A stretch of DNA of 64,000 nucleotides from Allacma fusca (Eukaryota; Arthropoda; Collembola; Symphypleona; Sminthuridae), in contig OX359247.1 in assembly GCA_947179485.1 (NCBI GenBank), positions 62,221,131 to 62,285,130 on the forward strand, written 5' to 3'. The notes beneath the pieces were generated by a model. It was given only the letters and a program-made list of their open reading frames with translations, ran no database searches and was not told where the DNA came from. The position numbers and the translations under genes were made by a program. This document shows, in pieces, positions 24,681-36,283 of the stretch (position 1 is the first letter of the stretch; each line of letters starts with the position of its first letter).

Positions 24681-26476
24681 AGCATAAATAATGGCGTTCA
24701 CATCGTGGATGAAGAGGCAAAATTGTCTAGGATAGCATGCTTTTGTACAACACTTAAACCATTTTGCCTCTTCAGCGACGATATATTTTAATTCTGGGCA
24801 AAACGGACTGCGTGATTTAAGAAATTTTTGATATACATTGAAAGACCTTAAACTCAATCTAACTTTTAAATTTAACAGGAAGCCCCGGATAAAGCTCCCA
24901 TCATCCTGTGGGTTAATGAAGTTCCTGGATTTAGCTCCATCAAAGGAATATTTCTAGAAACTGGACCTTTTCGAGTAGACGCGAACAATGTTGTGAGTGA
25001 ACGAAATACCTCCTGGACCAAAACCCATTCCATGCTGTACATCGACTCGCCGGTTGGGACAGGTAACAAATTAACGATTTAATGTCTCCATTTCAAAAGC
25101 ATTGTTCTCTCTTGTAGGGTCCAAAATAATTGAGCACAATAGTGTTAGCCCTAACATTAATTTAGCTCCTAATTAAAGTATCCCTGTGAAATGTAAACAC
25201 ATCCTAAATTCCATTTGTAGGTTTCAGTTTTAGCGACACTGAGGATGCCTTTGCGAACAATTCGGAGGAAGATGGTGGCGAAATTTATGAAGCTCTCAAA
25301 CAATTTTTCACTCTTTTCAATGAATTCCAAGCTAGAGACTTCTACTTGGCTGGAGAGGATTACGCTGGTAAGCTTGAATCAATGGCTTACAATAAGTTTA
25401 CAGATTACATCAAATTATCCCTGGGTTAATGTACTTGTCCATGGTTCTGGATTCATCAAGCCCTAAAATGTTTTTGTATTTCCTTAATGTTAAAATACAC
25501 CGGAAATTTGTATTTTGATCCATTTTATGAAATTCCACAGCATCGTTCATTCCGAACATAGTTAAGCGTATCGAAACGGAAAATGCCAAAGGGGATTTCA
25601 AAATAAACGTGAAGGGCTTTATCATTGGGTCACCTTATCTTGATATCCAGCAAAGTCACAAAGGTCAGGCTCTATACGATTTCGGTTTGATTGACATGGA
25701 ACAGAAGAAGATATTTGATGAAACAGCCGACAAGGCAATTAATATGGTTCAGAATGGTCAAGTTACAGAAGGAACTCAGGTATAGTTACAACCTGGCTAT
25801 TATCTAAACATTTGACAAATTGAAGTTTTCCATAAAAAGAATTATCAAAAGAGTATACAATGTGAAAATATTATCAATATTCAGTCTGCTCACGGACCAC
25901 TTTGCTCTGGATTCATTAACTTCAATTTTTTAAATACAGCTCGGCTTGAAAACATACATTGGACCTGATTCGTTGTTAGCTCAATTCACCGGATTTGAAG
26001 ATTATTTCAGCGCTTTAGCTTCTAAACCAACACCGGAAGCTGAATGGTTCCAGAAGTTCATCGATTCAAAAGAAGTTCATAAATACTTGCACGTCGGAGT
26101 TCACAAATATATTGGAATTAACTTTTCCGTCTTAAACCATTTTGCCAAAGAAATTTCCGCTTACCATGGAGGAGTAATAGAAGAGATGTTGAACAAAGGA
26201 TACCGTGTCCTTATATACGCACCTCAATTTAATATTTTCCTTCCTCAAAGTTCAATCACTGAAATTGTAAACAAACTGAAATGGAATGGAGCGGACAACT
26301 ACGCAAAAGCACCCAGGAAGATCTGGAAAGCTAATGGTGAAGTGGCTGGATATATTAAAAAGGCTGACAACTTCGCTTATGCTATTGTCCGTAATGCTGG
26401 CAACTATGCAATTCAAGACCAGCCTGAATTCATGCTGGATTTGGTGGAGAAATTCATTTACAATAAAGAGTTTTAA
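24413..26476 (+). CDS. S10 serine-carboxypeptidase-like protein, catalytic triad lost (pseudoenzyme)
   Basis: Exons 24413-24667, 24879-25062, 25221-25367, 25541-25779 and 25940-26476 join in frame (GT..AG) to 453 residues, normal for vitellogenic/CPVL-type carboxypeptidases. Signal peptide at about 1-20. Family landmarks are clear: SYSGYLTI and NLFFWFFPA (exon 1), DSPVGTGFSF (about 141-150), FFTLFNEFQ, NAG and DQP near the C-terminus. The key residues are not kept. The nucleophile motif GESYAG reads GEDYAA (Asp193), the catalytic-Asp motif YNGQLD reads YAPQFN (Asn373), and the His motif RNAGH reads RNAGN (Asn430). The oxyanion-region motif NGGPG reads NEVPG. The frame, splice sites and fold-defining blocks are intact, so I infer a secreted non-catalytic paralogue, perhaps binding or yolk/venom related, rather than a pseudogene. 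Peptidase activity is very unlikely. Confidence 0.9.
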
Positions 26477-26584
26477 ACTCACCGATGGTATGTTACAAAG
26501 AAGCATACTAACTGCGAATGAACTTGAGTGACTAGTCCTATAAAATACTTTTACTCGTGATGGATTATATATTAGTTGAAATAT

Positions 26585-26590
26585 AATAAA
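26585..26590 (+). terminator. Polyadenylation signal of the carboxypeptidase-like gene
   Basis: AATAAA 109 bases after the stop codon at 26476, in AT-rich sequence; a typical distance for a short 3' UTR. Confidence 0.6.
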
Positions 26591-27224
26591 ATGGACGTTA
26601 GATAAAATGTAAATTAGTTTAACTTTGAATTTATTGACGTAATATTATTTATTATTTATTTCCAGTGTCGTGTCCTTCATTTACATTTCATTTACATCAG
26701 CCCTCCAGGTATCTAGGTGCCCGATGGTGGCAGTATGATAGTAAGATTTGTACTAATTTCATAATAATAAACGTTGCAACTCAAACAGCCCAACCTGAGG
26801 GATAGCACCTTCCCAACAATTGATCTTAGATGGACTACTGGAATCTCGTTGATTAATCACATATGTACATATGTGATTAATATGCTGGTCCGTCATTAAC
26901 AGCTGGTCCAATATTATACCTGGAATTGAGGAGTTAGCACAAAGGAGATGAACACCGGATGAACGTATTATTCATGCCTATGTCCCGGATGATCATTATG
27001 TTGAAAGCTATGAATGTTTTAGGATCGTATACAACATTTAAATTTAAAGTACATTTTGAACGAGAATAACTCACCCCAAAGAACGTAAATGCACCATTTC
27101 AATGACCCAGTTACGATGCCAGAGGATTACGCTCTGCGTGCCTCTTGGCTCGCTTCATTCGAAGCAGAGATGTTCTCCCGTCGACGGGTACCCTTCAAAG
27201 AAGCCTTCCTTCAGGGAAGGATGC

Positions 27225-27600
27225 GCTTCTTTCGAAAGAAATGAAGGGATGGGAAGGAAGGGTGAACAAAATTACGAAGGAACAATTAAGGCTTCAGCGC
27301 ATTAATGAAAAAATTGAAGTTGACGGAAGGGTGCTTCCCAATCACTCTTCGCGCGCCGAATGTACCTTTCATGACAACTAACTCTAACGCTGTCAATACG
27401 CGCTTTCATTCACATGTAACGTACCAGGATACATATAATACGATGGAAAGACGGTTTCTGGCGGGTGCTGTAATTTTCGGATCTTGACTTTGTTGTCTCA
27501 TATATGAAAATAAAATATTACGGAAGACGGAATTTGGTGAGGGAAGAATCTTACTGAAGGCTTAAGGAAGGATCTCAATAAAACAACTTCGAAGGAAGGG
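27225..27600 (+). repeat. GAAGG-rich dispersed repeat, uninterrupted copy
   Basis: Contains many GAAGG words. It aligns over its first 250 bp with the reverse complement of 59645-59890 and over its last 110 bp with the reverse complement of 51795-51919. Related fragments lie at 34845-34940 and 42190-42370. Short open frames here are not gene-like. Element class unknown. Confidence 0.7.
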
Positions 27601-28278
27601 TGAAGGAAGGAATTTTGTTTCCAAGCCTTCAATCTGAAGAGGTCTGAAGGAAGGAAATTAATCTATTTTTTTGCATTCGAAAGATTGAAGGAAGGGAAAA
27701 TCATTTGAACATCTCTGATTCGAAGTAAAAAAATATATAATGCTCCTGAAAGGTACTGATTATATTGCTTCTAGACTTTGGTAATGATTTGCAATTTACA
27801 CTAAATATAGTATTTATAAACCATTTCCATGAGAATATATGTGTAACGCGAAACTATAAACTATTGATAATAAGTATAATAATTATTACATAGGGAAAGA
27901 AAATTCAGTGCTAAATATTTTTGAGTAAATAGTTATTAACTTTCGAAGGATCTATTCTGCGAATAGAATCCTGAATTTTATTAAGAATCAAGAATTCACT
28001 AATTATTGTAGTCAAAGATGGGCAAAGTATTCGCATACCTTAAAGCCTACATATTTTTAGGTTCTTACGTACAACTAGGGCTGTAATATTGTACTCGTTA
28101 AGTTTGTACTTTTGTACTGTTTTTGTCTTTGGTACAAAACTAAACAAACAATATCCGTTTTCGAGATACAAAACTAAAACAAAAACAAAACAGGAATTGA
28201 AAAAAACAATACAATCCAAATTGTATTGTTTCAAGGTTCTAGAAGACGCTAGAAATTTACTAAAGTGATAGTTGTAAT

Positions 28279-29357
28279 CAGGCGCGTAGCCAGGAATTGG
28301 CCAAGGGGGGGCAACATTAATTAGAACGTACATATGTAAACTGACACATTCTATGGGAAATCCAATTCACGAATGTAAAACTCATCAAATTTTGCAAACT
28401 GATTTTCAGATTTTAAAATTCTCCACGTTTTACGATTCCATCAAATTTGAATGATTTTGGACCAGATTTTTAATTGGGCTTGATCCGATTTCGGAGAATT
28501 TCGAGACCTGGGTTCGCTTCTATCGTTTCAGCAGGTGCTTAACCTACTGTTCCTGTGACACACGTCTTTGCTTCGAAAAGAAACTGCGGATATCAGGCGT
28601 GCTTGACCTTTTTATAATGAAGAATTAAATACAATTCACTAATTTAATAATTCTATCCAGCTTAAAAATTCCCTTGAAGCGATGCGTGTAAGTTACAGAA
28701 GCTAAAAGATTTTAATATGAAAATATTTAAAGCCGCTGTTACCATACTTTTGTTGCCGTTGAAGGTTGAAGTCAAATCGACGAGGCAAAGGTCAAAGTGA
28801 AATCGGGATTTCGCAATGCATTCAAATCACCCGCTAAGCAAGAATGAACACAATAAAAATATACTCTAGAATCACCCAAAACGTCTCTTTATTGAATGGT
28901 TTATTACCCACGGCTTCTTCCCGTCAAACGTTGACCCATCCATACTCGCGAAAATCGTATCGAAATGCTTTTCCATTTCGATAGAAATTTATTGATCTAG
29001 AAATCCTTTGCTCTCGCAATGGACAACATTGCGATACGATTTTCGCGCGTATGGATGGGTCAGGTAATGACGGGAGGAGCCGTGGGTAATAAATCATTCA
29101 CACGAAACATGGAAACTTCATGGGTGATTCTAGAGTTATGCTGTTTATACACAGATATTTACATGGAATACTGCATATGTTGAGTTTCGAAGTGATTTTT
29201 TTTACAAATAAAAAAAATTGTACTGTCAAATCACTAAAAATGTTTGCATGTCTCCGTATGGACTGATTTATTTTTAACTTTTTGAGTGATTTGAGAGTAT
29301 TTTATTTTGAATGGGGGGGGGCAATTGCCCCCTTTGCCCCCCCTGGCTACGCGCCTG
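28279..29357. mobile_element. hAT-like element C, 1079 bp, TSD GTTGTAAT
   Basis: Perfect 16-bp terminal inverted repeat CAGGCGCGTAGCCAGG, with the 8-bp duplication GTTGTAAT at 28271-28278 and 29358-29365. G- and C-runs adjoin the ends. Non-coding. It is inserted in the left arm of B; the right arm of B, near 31150, shows the pre-insertion sequence. Confidence 0.9.
28863..29136. mobile_element. Foldback-type MITE with about 110-bp arms, inside C
   Basis: The ends ACTCTAGAATCACCC and GGGTGATTCTAGAGT begin arms that pair for about 110 bp. These include TTTATTACCCACGGCT and the CCCATCCATAC block with their complements at 29045-29100. The loop is about 50 bp. TAT flanks both sides. Non-coding. 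Confidence 0.75.
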
Positions 29358-29674
29358 GTTGTAATAGAGTTCTAGAGCACATAGGGATTGATTTGTGTAA
29401 TTGGAATCGGGAAAAAACGCGTCAAAGCACAAAAACTGGGCATTGACTAATTATCGGTAGATTCACCTAATATCACCCCTATAAAATACGTACTTACATT
29501 GAGTCTGTAGACGGCCATTGTAGTGTCATGTGACCACTAATGCGCCAATAAAGTCAACCATAGGTGATTTACTACTAGTGACTCACAAAGTTTCATTATA
29601 GGTCATGCGCCCCTTAAAACCTAAATCTGTCATTAGACTATTCGGGAACCAATAAGGTCAATTTGAGGTCACAT

Positions 29675-30206
29675 GACCTTACTGTGTCACTAATAGTCAC
29701 ATCACCTCAGATTGACCTTACTTTGTCACTAATAGTCACATCACCTCAGATTGACCTTACTTTGTCACTAATAGTCACATCACCTCAGATTGACCTTACT
29801 TTGTCACTAATAGTCACATCACCTCAGATTGACCTTACTTTGTCACTAATAGTCACATCACCTCAGATTGACCTTACTTTGTCACTAATAGTCACATCAC
29901 CTCAGATTGACCTTACTTTGTCACTAATAGTCACATCACCTCAGATTGACCTTTTGTCACTAATAGTCACATCACCTCAGATTGACCTTACTTTGTCACT
30001 AATAGTCACATCACCTCAGATTGACCTCACTTTGTCACTAATAGTCACATCACCTCAGATTGACCTCACTTTGTCACTAATAGTCACATCACCTCAGATT
30101 GACCTCACTTTGTCACTAATAGTCACATCACCTCAGATTGACCTTACTTTGTCACTAATAGTCACATCACCTCAGATTGACCTTACTTTGTCACTAATAG
30201 TCACAT
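29675..30206 (+). repeat. 39-bp minisatellite, about 13.5 units
   Basis: Tandem units containing TAATAGTCACATCACCTCAG and TTGACCTTACTTTGTC, almost identical; one unit near 29950 lacks 3 bp. Since 39 is divisible by three, a frame stays open with the repeated peptide LSLIVTSPQIDLT, an artefact of the array. A few late units carry ACCTCAC instead of ACCTTAC, a patch of local homogenisation. Confidence 0.9.
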
Positions 30207-30243
30207 GACTTTGACGGGCACCATACTGATTATTAGACGCAAC

Positions 30244-30860
30244 CAAAGGTGGGCAAAAAGATTGCGTATCCTAAATCCTACATACATTTTATAGTTTACG
30301 AAGAGCATACATTTTGCATACATAAATTTGTCCAGAATTGCAATCATACATATATGCATACATAAATTTGTCCCGAAATGTAATCATACATATATTCATC
30401 ATATAAATAAATTTATGCATAAATGTATGTACACGTGCCTATAAAAGTGCATGTAGAACGTTCTGAACCTTTATAAAAACCAATGAAGCATGGCTTCGCG
30501 TATTGTTAATTAGTTAAGTTTAAAATTATTAATTTCTAGTTTCATAGGTTTCATCAATCGTTTGCATTGCAGCTGGAAATAATAAATGCGAATACGCCAA
30601 TAAACTCAGACCGTGCCAAGAAAATACAGATGGAGCTCGCTGAACATACAAGGTGCATACATAATACATACCTAAATCTCCCCGGCCTTTTAAACATACA
30701 TACTCGTAAATACAGTATTCATACCATACATATATCATACATTTTTTTAGTGGAAACACCCAGCCTACATAAAATACATACAAATATTCGGAAAATGTGC
30801 GAACATACATAAAAAACTGCATATATTTATGCATAAATGTAGGATATGTGCCCAGCTTTG
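30244..30860. mobile_element. hAT-like element D, 617 bp, TSD GACGCAAC
   Basis: Ends CAAAGGTGGGCA and TGCCCAGCTTTG (the latter with one change) and carries a perfect 8-bp duplication GACGCAAC at 30236-30243 and 30861-30868. TACATA-rich subterminal sequence matches that of element A, so a family member has landed inside another. Non-coding. Confidence 0.88.
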
Positions 30861-31809
30861 GACGCAACCGATAAGATGTACTGGATGTAGGATACATTTA
30901 AAGTGGATTAGTAAGGCGTCATAAAAAGGCCATGAATTAAATCAATGCCTGGCTAATGGCTATTAATGGAAATTCAATAGCTTCAGATAAGATACTAATG
31001 AATCAGTACTGATCAATCAAATTGGCTAACCGTAAGATTTAAAAAGATTAGTCAATGACTGGTTTTTGTTCTTTCATGTAATTTTCAAACGACTAAAGTT
31101 ACACAAATCAACTCCTACGTGCTCTTGAACTCAGATACAACTGTTACTTTATCAAATTTCTAGCGTCTTCTAGAACCTTAGAACAATACAGTTCAGGTTG
31201 TACAAAAACAAAAACAATCTGATAGAAGTACAACACAAAACAAAATTCGGATTACAAAACAATATCTTAGTTGTCCGACTTTTGTACTTTTCGCAAAGTA
31301 CAAAACAAATACAAAAGTACAAATTACAGCACTACGTACAACCTACATTTTAGCCTACATAAATCCCACCCGAGAGTTGACCCTACCTACAACCAACATA
31401 CCTCTTTGTCGTAATTGATTCATACCTGCATAACTAAAATGAAATTATGCAATCATTCATTGTAATTGCTGAAAACGAATTGAAATCGTTTTTACTCCAG
31501 CACGTAAACAAAAGTAACATAACATATGTATATATGTGAACCAAAGTGTAGATGGGGCTTTTATTCAGCGCTTTGGAATACGAAAGGTTCAAACAAACAT
31601 ATACATACATTTTCATGCTTAAGTACCTACCTTTTTTATGTAGGTACGTACTGATTATTCCCAGCATACATAAATTGCATATATTTTTCCCTCGAAATAT
31701 ACAGCCTACATACAAATGCCTACAAAATATGTGAAAATTTGAGCATAGCCTACAATTTTGCCTACTTGTAGGCATACATGTAGGGTATGCGCCCAGCTTT
31801 GATTGTAGT

Positions 31810-32897
31810 TACAGAGCGAGATATCCTGACTCAGGATTTTTACACGCTCCAGAGTTGAGCTGCAGCATATGTAATGTGTGCGAATTACGTGTGATGTAAT
31901 TCCCTATCATTTTAATGTAGTTACATAATGTTAGATGAACAATTTTAGTGTAATTTGTGAGGCTCTCAGGCTTGTGGTGAGCGTTTTACACTTGTGTTTG
32001 TTTTTAGTTGTTTATCTACAGATCACATCTTTCCCTTTTCATTTACCGGAAGGTTATTTTTTCGATATTGACATTGAGTTTATTCAATCACTAATTATAT
32101 CATTAATTAAAAACACGATCATTCAGTTTATTCAATTGTTTATTTTAGTTTTGTGAGTAGCACCAAGCTAAACTCATACTACACAATTCAAACCCGACTT
32201 GACCAAATATGGAGGCATAGTTAATCATGTTCAATTCTCCCAAGAAAAAAATTGTGTCCCGTCCCGTCCCGTCCCCAATACCCAATATTTAAAAATCATA
32301 CGTGACTATCACTGACAATGAAATCTGAAGACCCTATCGGTCGAGATTGTAACAACGTCCATAACATTCTTTTGAAGGATGTCAGTACCTCGGACAGCGC
32401 TTGTCGGAGACGTATGCATTAGTATGTGTTTAAATGTAACCTATTTTAATTTCCGGAACTCAAACGAATGATGCGATCTTCTCCAAAATCAATAGAGTTC
32501 TGAATAATTACGAAATGTGTAGAATAAATAGCCAGGCAACCGAACTTGAAGACAGTAACAGGGAAACATCGTTTCACTTCGCCCCTGAAAACAATTGCCC
32601 GGGGTACTGTGCCGAACATCAGGACATGGTTATAATCCTATCCAAATCCGACATCATAGTGGAGATGTCACTATGATGGCCCCTTCAGTGCCACATTGGT
32701 ACCACCTTCCAGCCTAAATTATCCACACCTGGCCGCCTGACGAGGTGTAAATTGAGGAGTAAAAGCTTATAGCAAGCGTAGCTCAGGGTCGCATTGTCCT
32801 ATATCAGAACATTGAATTTCGGACCACATATCGTAGCACAACCCCGTTTATTTTATAATGTTGCATCTAATAAGTCAAAGGTTCCTTTCCTGAGATT
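31810..32897. other. Intergenic stretch with a decayed repeat fragment
   Basis: The segment 32390-32600 aligns with 34490-34720 inside the TA-flanked MITE at 34269-34766 (shared CAAACGAATGA, TAATGTGTAG and TTCGCCCCT words), so it is a decayed relative. No gene was recognised. Confidence 0.5.
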
Positions 32898-33859
32898 ATG
32901 CGAATCAGTGCTCGGACTGGGTAACGGTAATACTCGGGTAAATGGGTACGGGTACTACCCGGGTACAGAAATTACGTACTCGCAAGTACGCGGGTACTAT
33001 CTGGGTACTCTGGATTTTAGACATTAAAGTGGGTACAGGTACGGGTACGGGTACTCACTCCGTGGCAATCGGGTAGTACCCAATAGAGACGGGTATCACT
33101 ACGTAAAATATCTGTACCCGTGCATGCTGTACCCGAGTATTTCAGTCCCTTTGATTATTGTTGATAATAATTTTGACGTTAATATGAGAGGCATCTGTGC
33201 TTGGCTTTCAAAGCTCTCATGGGACTACATTTGAGATTAATTTAGCCTGTCTTGGTTAAAAATTTCCGTTTCAGTCAACAAATAAAATATTCAATCTTGC
33301 CTCCTAATTTACGAAACCACAATATTTGCTTTGAATAAATATACTGAACCCAAATTAATTCGTATAATATTTTGTGAACAGTATTCAACATATTGTTTTA
33401 TAAATATATCAGATCGTTGATGAAAAACTAACCTTGCGTGCTGTTTTTCTAAATGTAGACAACGAAAACTACCCTCAACTACAACGTGGACGTAGGCCTC
33501 AAAAGTACGATCCGCGACTGAAAATAATATATTTTTAAATCTTCATGGATACATATAATTTCGAGTTAAACCGACAATAACTAAACTTAAAATATCGAAA
33601 CATTCAAAAAAAAGCCAGCTACTTTTTAGATGTTTGGTTAATATTTTGAATATATTTATTTTAAATTATCATTGATCACTCTATTACCCGTAATAAATTA
33701 CTTTATCCGCAATGCATGTAATTTAGATGTCTCAAAATCATTTCTTAGGCACATGAGGATTAAAAGGTATTGGGTACAAGTACTGCGTTTTGTTGCTGGT
33801 TTTCTACCATTTTATATGTACGTACATACGTTTCACCTGGGTATACATACAAGTCAAAA

Positions 33860-34064
33860 ATGGAACACGGAAGGCAGGTTTTAATGTCGGAGTCTGATTT
33901 CAATCGAATGAATTGGGGGAAGCCCCCGAGTAAGAAGATTAACATCTTCGAGAACGAGAATCGTAATTAAAAACAAGATTCTGAAAGACGCTGGCAAGGA
34001 ATACCACGTTTGCAAAGGTCGTGACAAGGGGAAAAAGCGTGTCGCAAAGGTCCCTCCAACAGGG
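33860..34064 (+). pseudogene. Putative first exon of a decayed DDE-type transposase gene
   Basis: An ATG at 33860 opens 36 codons (SESDFNRMNWGKPP block). A one-base shift near 33967 then continues as KNKILKDAGKEYHVCKGRD and KGKKRVAKVPPTG, up to a GTATGT donor at 34065 in phase 0. The GKEY and KGK pattern is what I remember at the N-terminus of the transposase family found at 48.5-50.4 kb. An exon there starts in phase 0 with a Cys-rich block that should follow. I infer one gene with a 14,477-bp first intron filled by nested elements; it could instead be a fragment of another copy. Confidence 0.45.
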
Positions 34065-34268
34065 GTATGTAACCATTATCACCTTTAACATTAACCTTCA
34101 GCAAACTACATACGTAAACGTTATTCAAGGAAAATTTTGTCCAGCATTAATATCATCTTTTAAGTGTAGATCTGCAAATGGTCCAGTGAAGTCTGTCATA
34201 CCTTTCCGCAGGAATAGCTTAATCTAGTCCTAGTCATTCCACACATGGTTTTCCTTGTGAAGACCATA

Positions 34269-34766
34269 GTTCCACGGTATCGGAACAAAACTTGATGCGC
34301 CCCATCTTTTTTTTATTTTGATACTTTTGATACCCGGGTATAAATGGTCAGCAAGGGGTCGAGGTTGGGAGGCGGTATCAAAAAGTGGTACTTATTTAAA
34401 AAGCCTGTCATACAAGTTCCGCAGTGCTTGCGTCCCACCAGTTTATAGCCTATCCCTTCGTGAAGGTATCAAGCGTATCCCCAATGTGGACACATGTATT
34501 AGTATGAGTTATACGTGACATCATTGAATTTTCTGAGGTCAAACGAATGACACTATGTCCTTCAAAAACAATAGGGTTCTTCCTGTTTGCATGATCTGTC
34601 CCGGTAAAAAGTTTGTAATGTGTAGTAGCAATGGTTCTGCAGATATCGTGCGGACAAGACAGCCTCTACAGGCAGTCAGACAGCCAGACCTTCGCAATAG
34701 GGATCTCGCTTCGCTTCGCCCCTAAAAAGATCGATCGTATCAAATGTTGATGCGATACCGTGGAAC
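34269..34766. mobile_element. 498-bp MITE with TA target duplication
   Basis: Terminal inverted repeats GTTCCACGGTATCG and CG[C]ATACCGTGGAAC, flanked by TA at 34267-34268 and 34767-34768. A TA duplication fits Tc1/mariner-type elements, but the class is not proven. A decayed relative lies at 32390-32600. Non-coding. Confidence 0.75.
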
Positions 34767-34984
34767 TACAGTGAAGACTAGCCAATTCCAGATATGTTCA
34801 CAGTTCCAGGGGTAGCCTTGAAGAAAGAATATGGAATGTAGGCTGTCTTTTTCACGAAGGTTGAGGGAAGGCTTCATAACATTTACTAAAAATGCTTCCC
34901 GAATTATGGACGGTTTAAGGGAGGGCGTGCTGTACTATATATGAATTTTTTCATTGATGCATTGCCATTCAATTTGATTGAGAT

Positions 34985-36264
34985 CAGAGCTGCGCTCAAG
35001 TTCAAATAGTACTTGACAAGTATCAAGTCAGGTCAAGTTCGGATCAAGTTCGGGATCATGAGCGTTTCTACTTGGTTGAATCAGGTCAAGTTCAAGTACT
35101 TGCTGGAACCGAACTTGGAACTTCAAGTCGGTTCTGGTCCAAGTGCAAGCCCACAGAATTGACTTGAACTAAGGATCAAGTTCAAGTTCGGGTCTGGGCA
35201 TGGATTTTACTTGAGCCCACTTGCACTTTCAAGTACCGATTTAAATATAATCTTAGTTCCAACGTTTGATTCTGTAGTGCGTTCTTCTCCCTCGGTTGTT
35301 CGCACTTCTGCAACACGCATTCTAAAAACTAGTGATGCCAATGGTCTGGTGTCTGGTCTGATCCAGTCGTTCGGACCAGATCAGACCAAAGACCATGGTC
35401 CAGAAAACCATTGAGAGCAATTAAATAATCACATTTTATCCCGTCAAATTCTTCTTTTATCTCCAGAAATGTCAGTTTTAATTTGTTCCATGTGATTTTG
35501 TTAACTCATAAATTTTTATTTTGCGTACGTTTGAGACCATGGTCCTGTGGTCAGGTCTGGTCTGGTCCTGAAGCTGGGCCAATTGTATCTGGTGCTGTCC
35601 AAGTGTTGAATCAGACCGGACCAGTCCATACAAATATGGGACCAGGCCGGACCAGGCCGGACCAGTCCATACCAATATGGGACCAGGCCGGACCAGTCCA
35701 TACAAATATGGGACCAGGCCGGACCAGACCATTGGCATCATGACTAGAAATCATGCCTGTGGAGATATGCACAAAAGCTGGAACGATTTCGAGTGGATTT
35801 ATTTCGAGTGACTGTTGTGTATTCTGTAAATCGTCCTGCTTAAAACTATTCTAATTTTTCATCATTTTTGAAAAACTGTTGAAGTAAATTGCCCAATGAG
35901 ACTGTAACACAAGGAAAAACCCATGAGTGAACCCGAATCTGAATTTAATAAAGACGACGGAAATTGAAAATCGTAGCTCCACCCGGTGGAATGGTTTTGC
36001 GACTTCATAATACAAAGTTGCAAGGTTCAAGTACTTGAAATCCAAGTTCGGGTTCAAGTCAATTCCAAGTTCGGTTCTCAAGATTTATGGACCCGACATT
36101 CAAGTATCAGATGAAGTTCGGGTTTACGAAAGATTACTTGCAAGATATGACTTGGTATGACAAGTAATTCCTGGGACCCGAAACGCCAAGTTCGGGCACT
36201 GAAAAATATCTACTTGAAAGTTTAAGTTCGGATTCTCAAAATACTTGACCCGAACGCAGGTCTG
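34985..36264. mobile_element. hAT-like element G, AAGTTCGG-rich, TSD ATTGAGAT
   Basis: Ends CAGAGCTGCGCTC and (reverse complement) CAGACCTGCGTTC, with a perfect 8-bp duplication ATTGAGAT at 34977-34984 and 36265-36272. Subterminal sequence on both sides is full of CAAGTTCGG words, probable transposase-binding repeats. The interior is split by the MITE copy at 35333-35740. Non-coding. Confidence 0.85.
35333..35740. mobile_element. MITE, GATGCCAATGGTCTGG family, copy B (best preserved)
   Basis: Near-perfect ends TGATGCCAATGGTCTGGT and ACCAGACCATTGGCATCA; ACTAG stands outside both. A local triplication of a segment with CATA[C/A]CAATATGGGACCAG and CCGGACC words lies at about 35620-35720. Long open frames on both strands here come from this GGACC-rich repetition and are not genes. 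Inserted in element G. Confidence 0.8.
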
Positions 36265-36283
36265 ATTGAGATGCAGTAGACAG

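Larger units (their letters stand above)
28075..31333. mobile_element. hAT-like element B with long inverted arms, inside A
   Basis: The left arm (from 28075) and right arm (to 31333) are inverted repeats of about 250 bp, both starting at an AGGGCTGTAAT/AGTGCTGTAAT end and rich in GTACAAAAC. They are flanked by ACGTACAA at 28067-28074 and 31334-31341. The exact outer base is uncertain by one or two. The left arm is split by element C, while the right arm shows the unbroken sequence. The interior holds the minisatellite and element D. Confidence 0.75.
28013..31801. mobile_element. hAT-like element A, host of a nest (TSD ATTGTAGT)
   Basis: Ends CAAAGATGGGC at the left and GCCCAGCTTTG at the right. 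The 8-bp duplication ATTGTAGT lies at 28005-28012 and 31802-31809. TACAT-rich subterminal sequence is shared with element D, so both are one family. Nearly all of its 3.8 kb is other elements inserted into it. Eight-base duplications and CA..TG ends fit hAT. No transposase seen. Confidence 0.85.

Noticed and set aside
29663-30208. 181-codon frame of LSLIVTSPQIDLT repeats as a secreted repeat protein
   Set aside because: It is the translation of the 39-bp minisatellite inside a nest of non-coding elements.
32768-32840. tRNA-like A-box words (GTAGCTCAGG)
   Set aside because: No B-box, no cloverleaf and no acceptor pairing could be found.
35478-35743. Opposite open frames rich in Trp, Gly and Pro (VWSGLV, GPGRTRP)
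   Set aside because: They fall entirely in the GGACC-rich triplicated part of MITE copy B.
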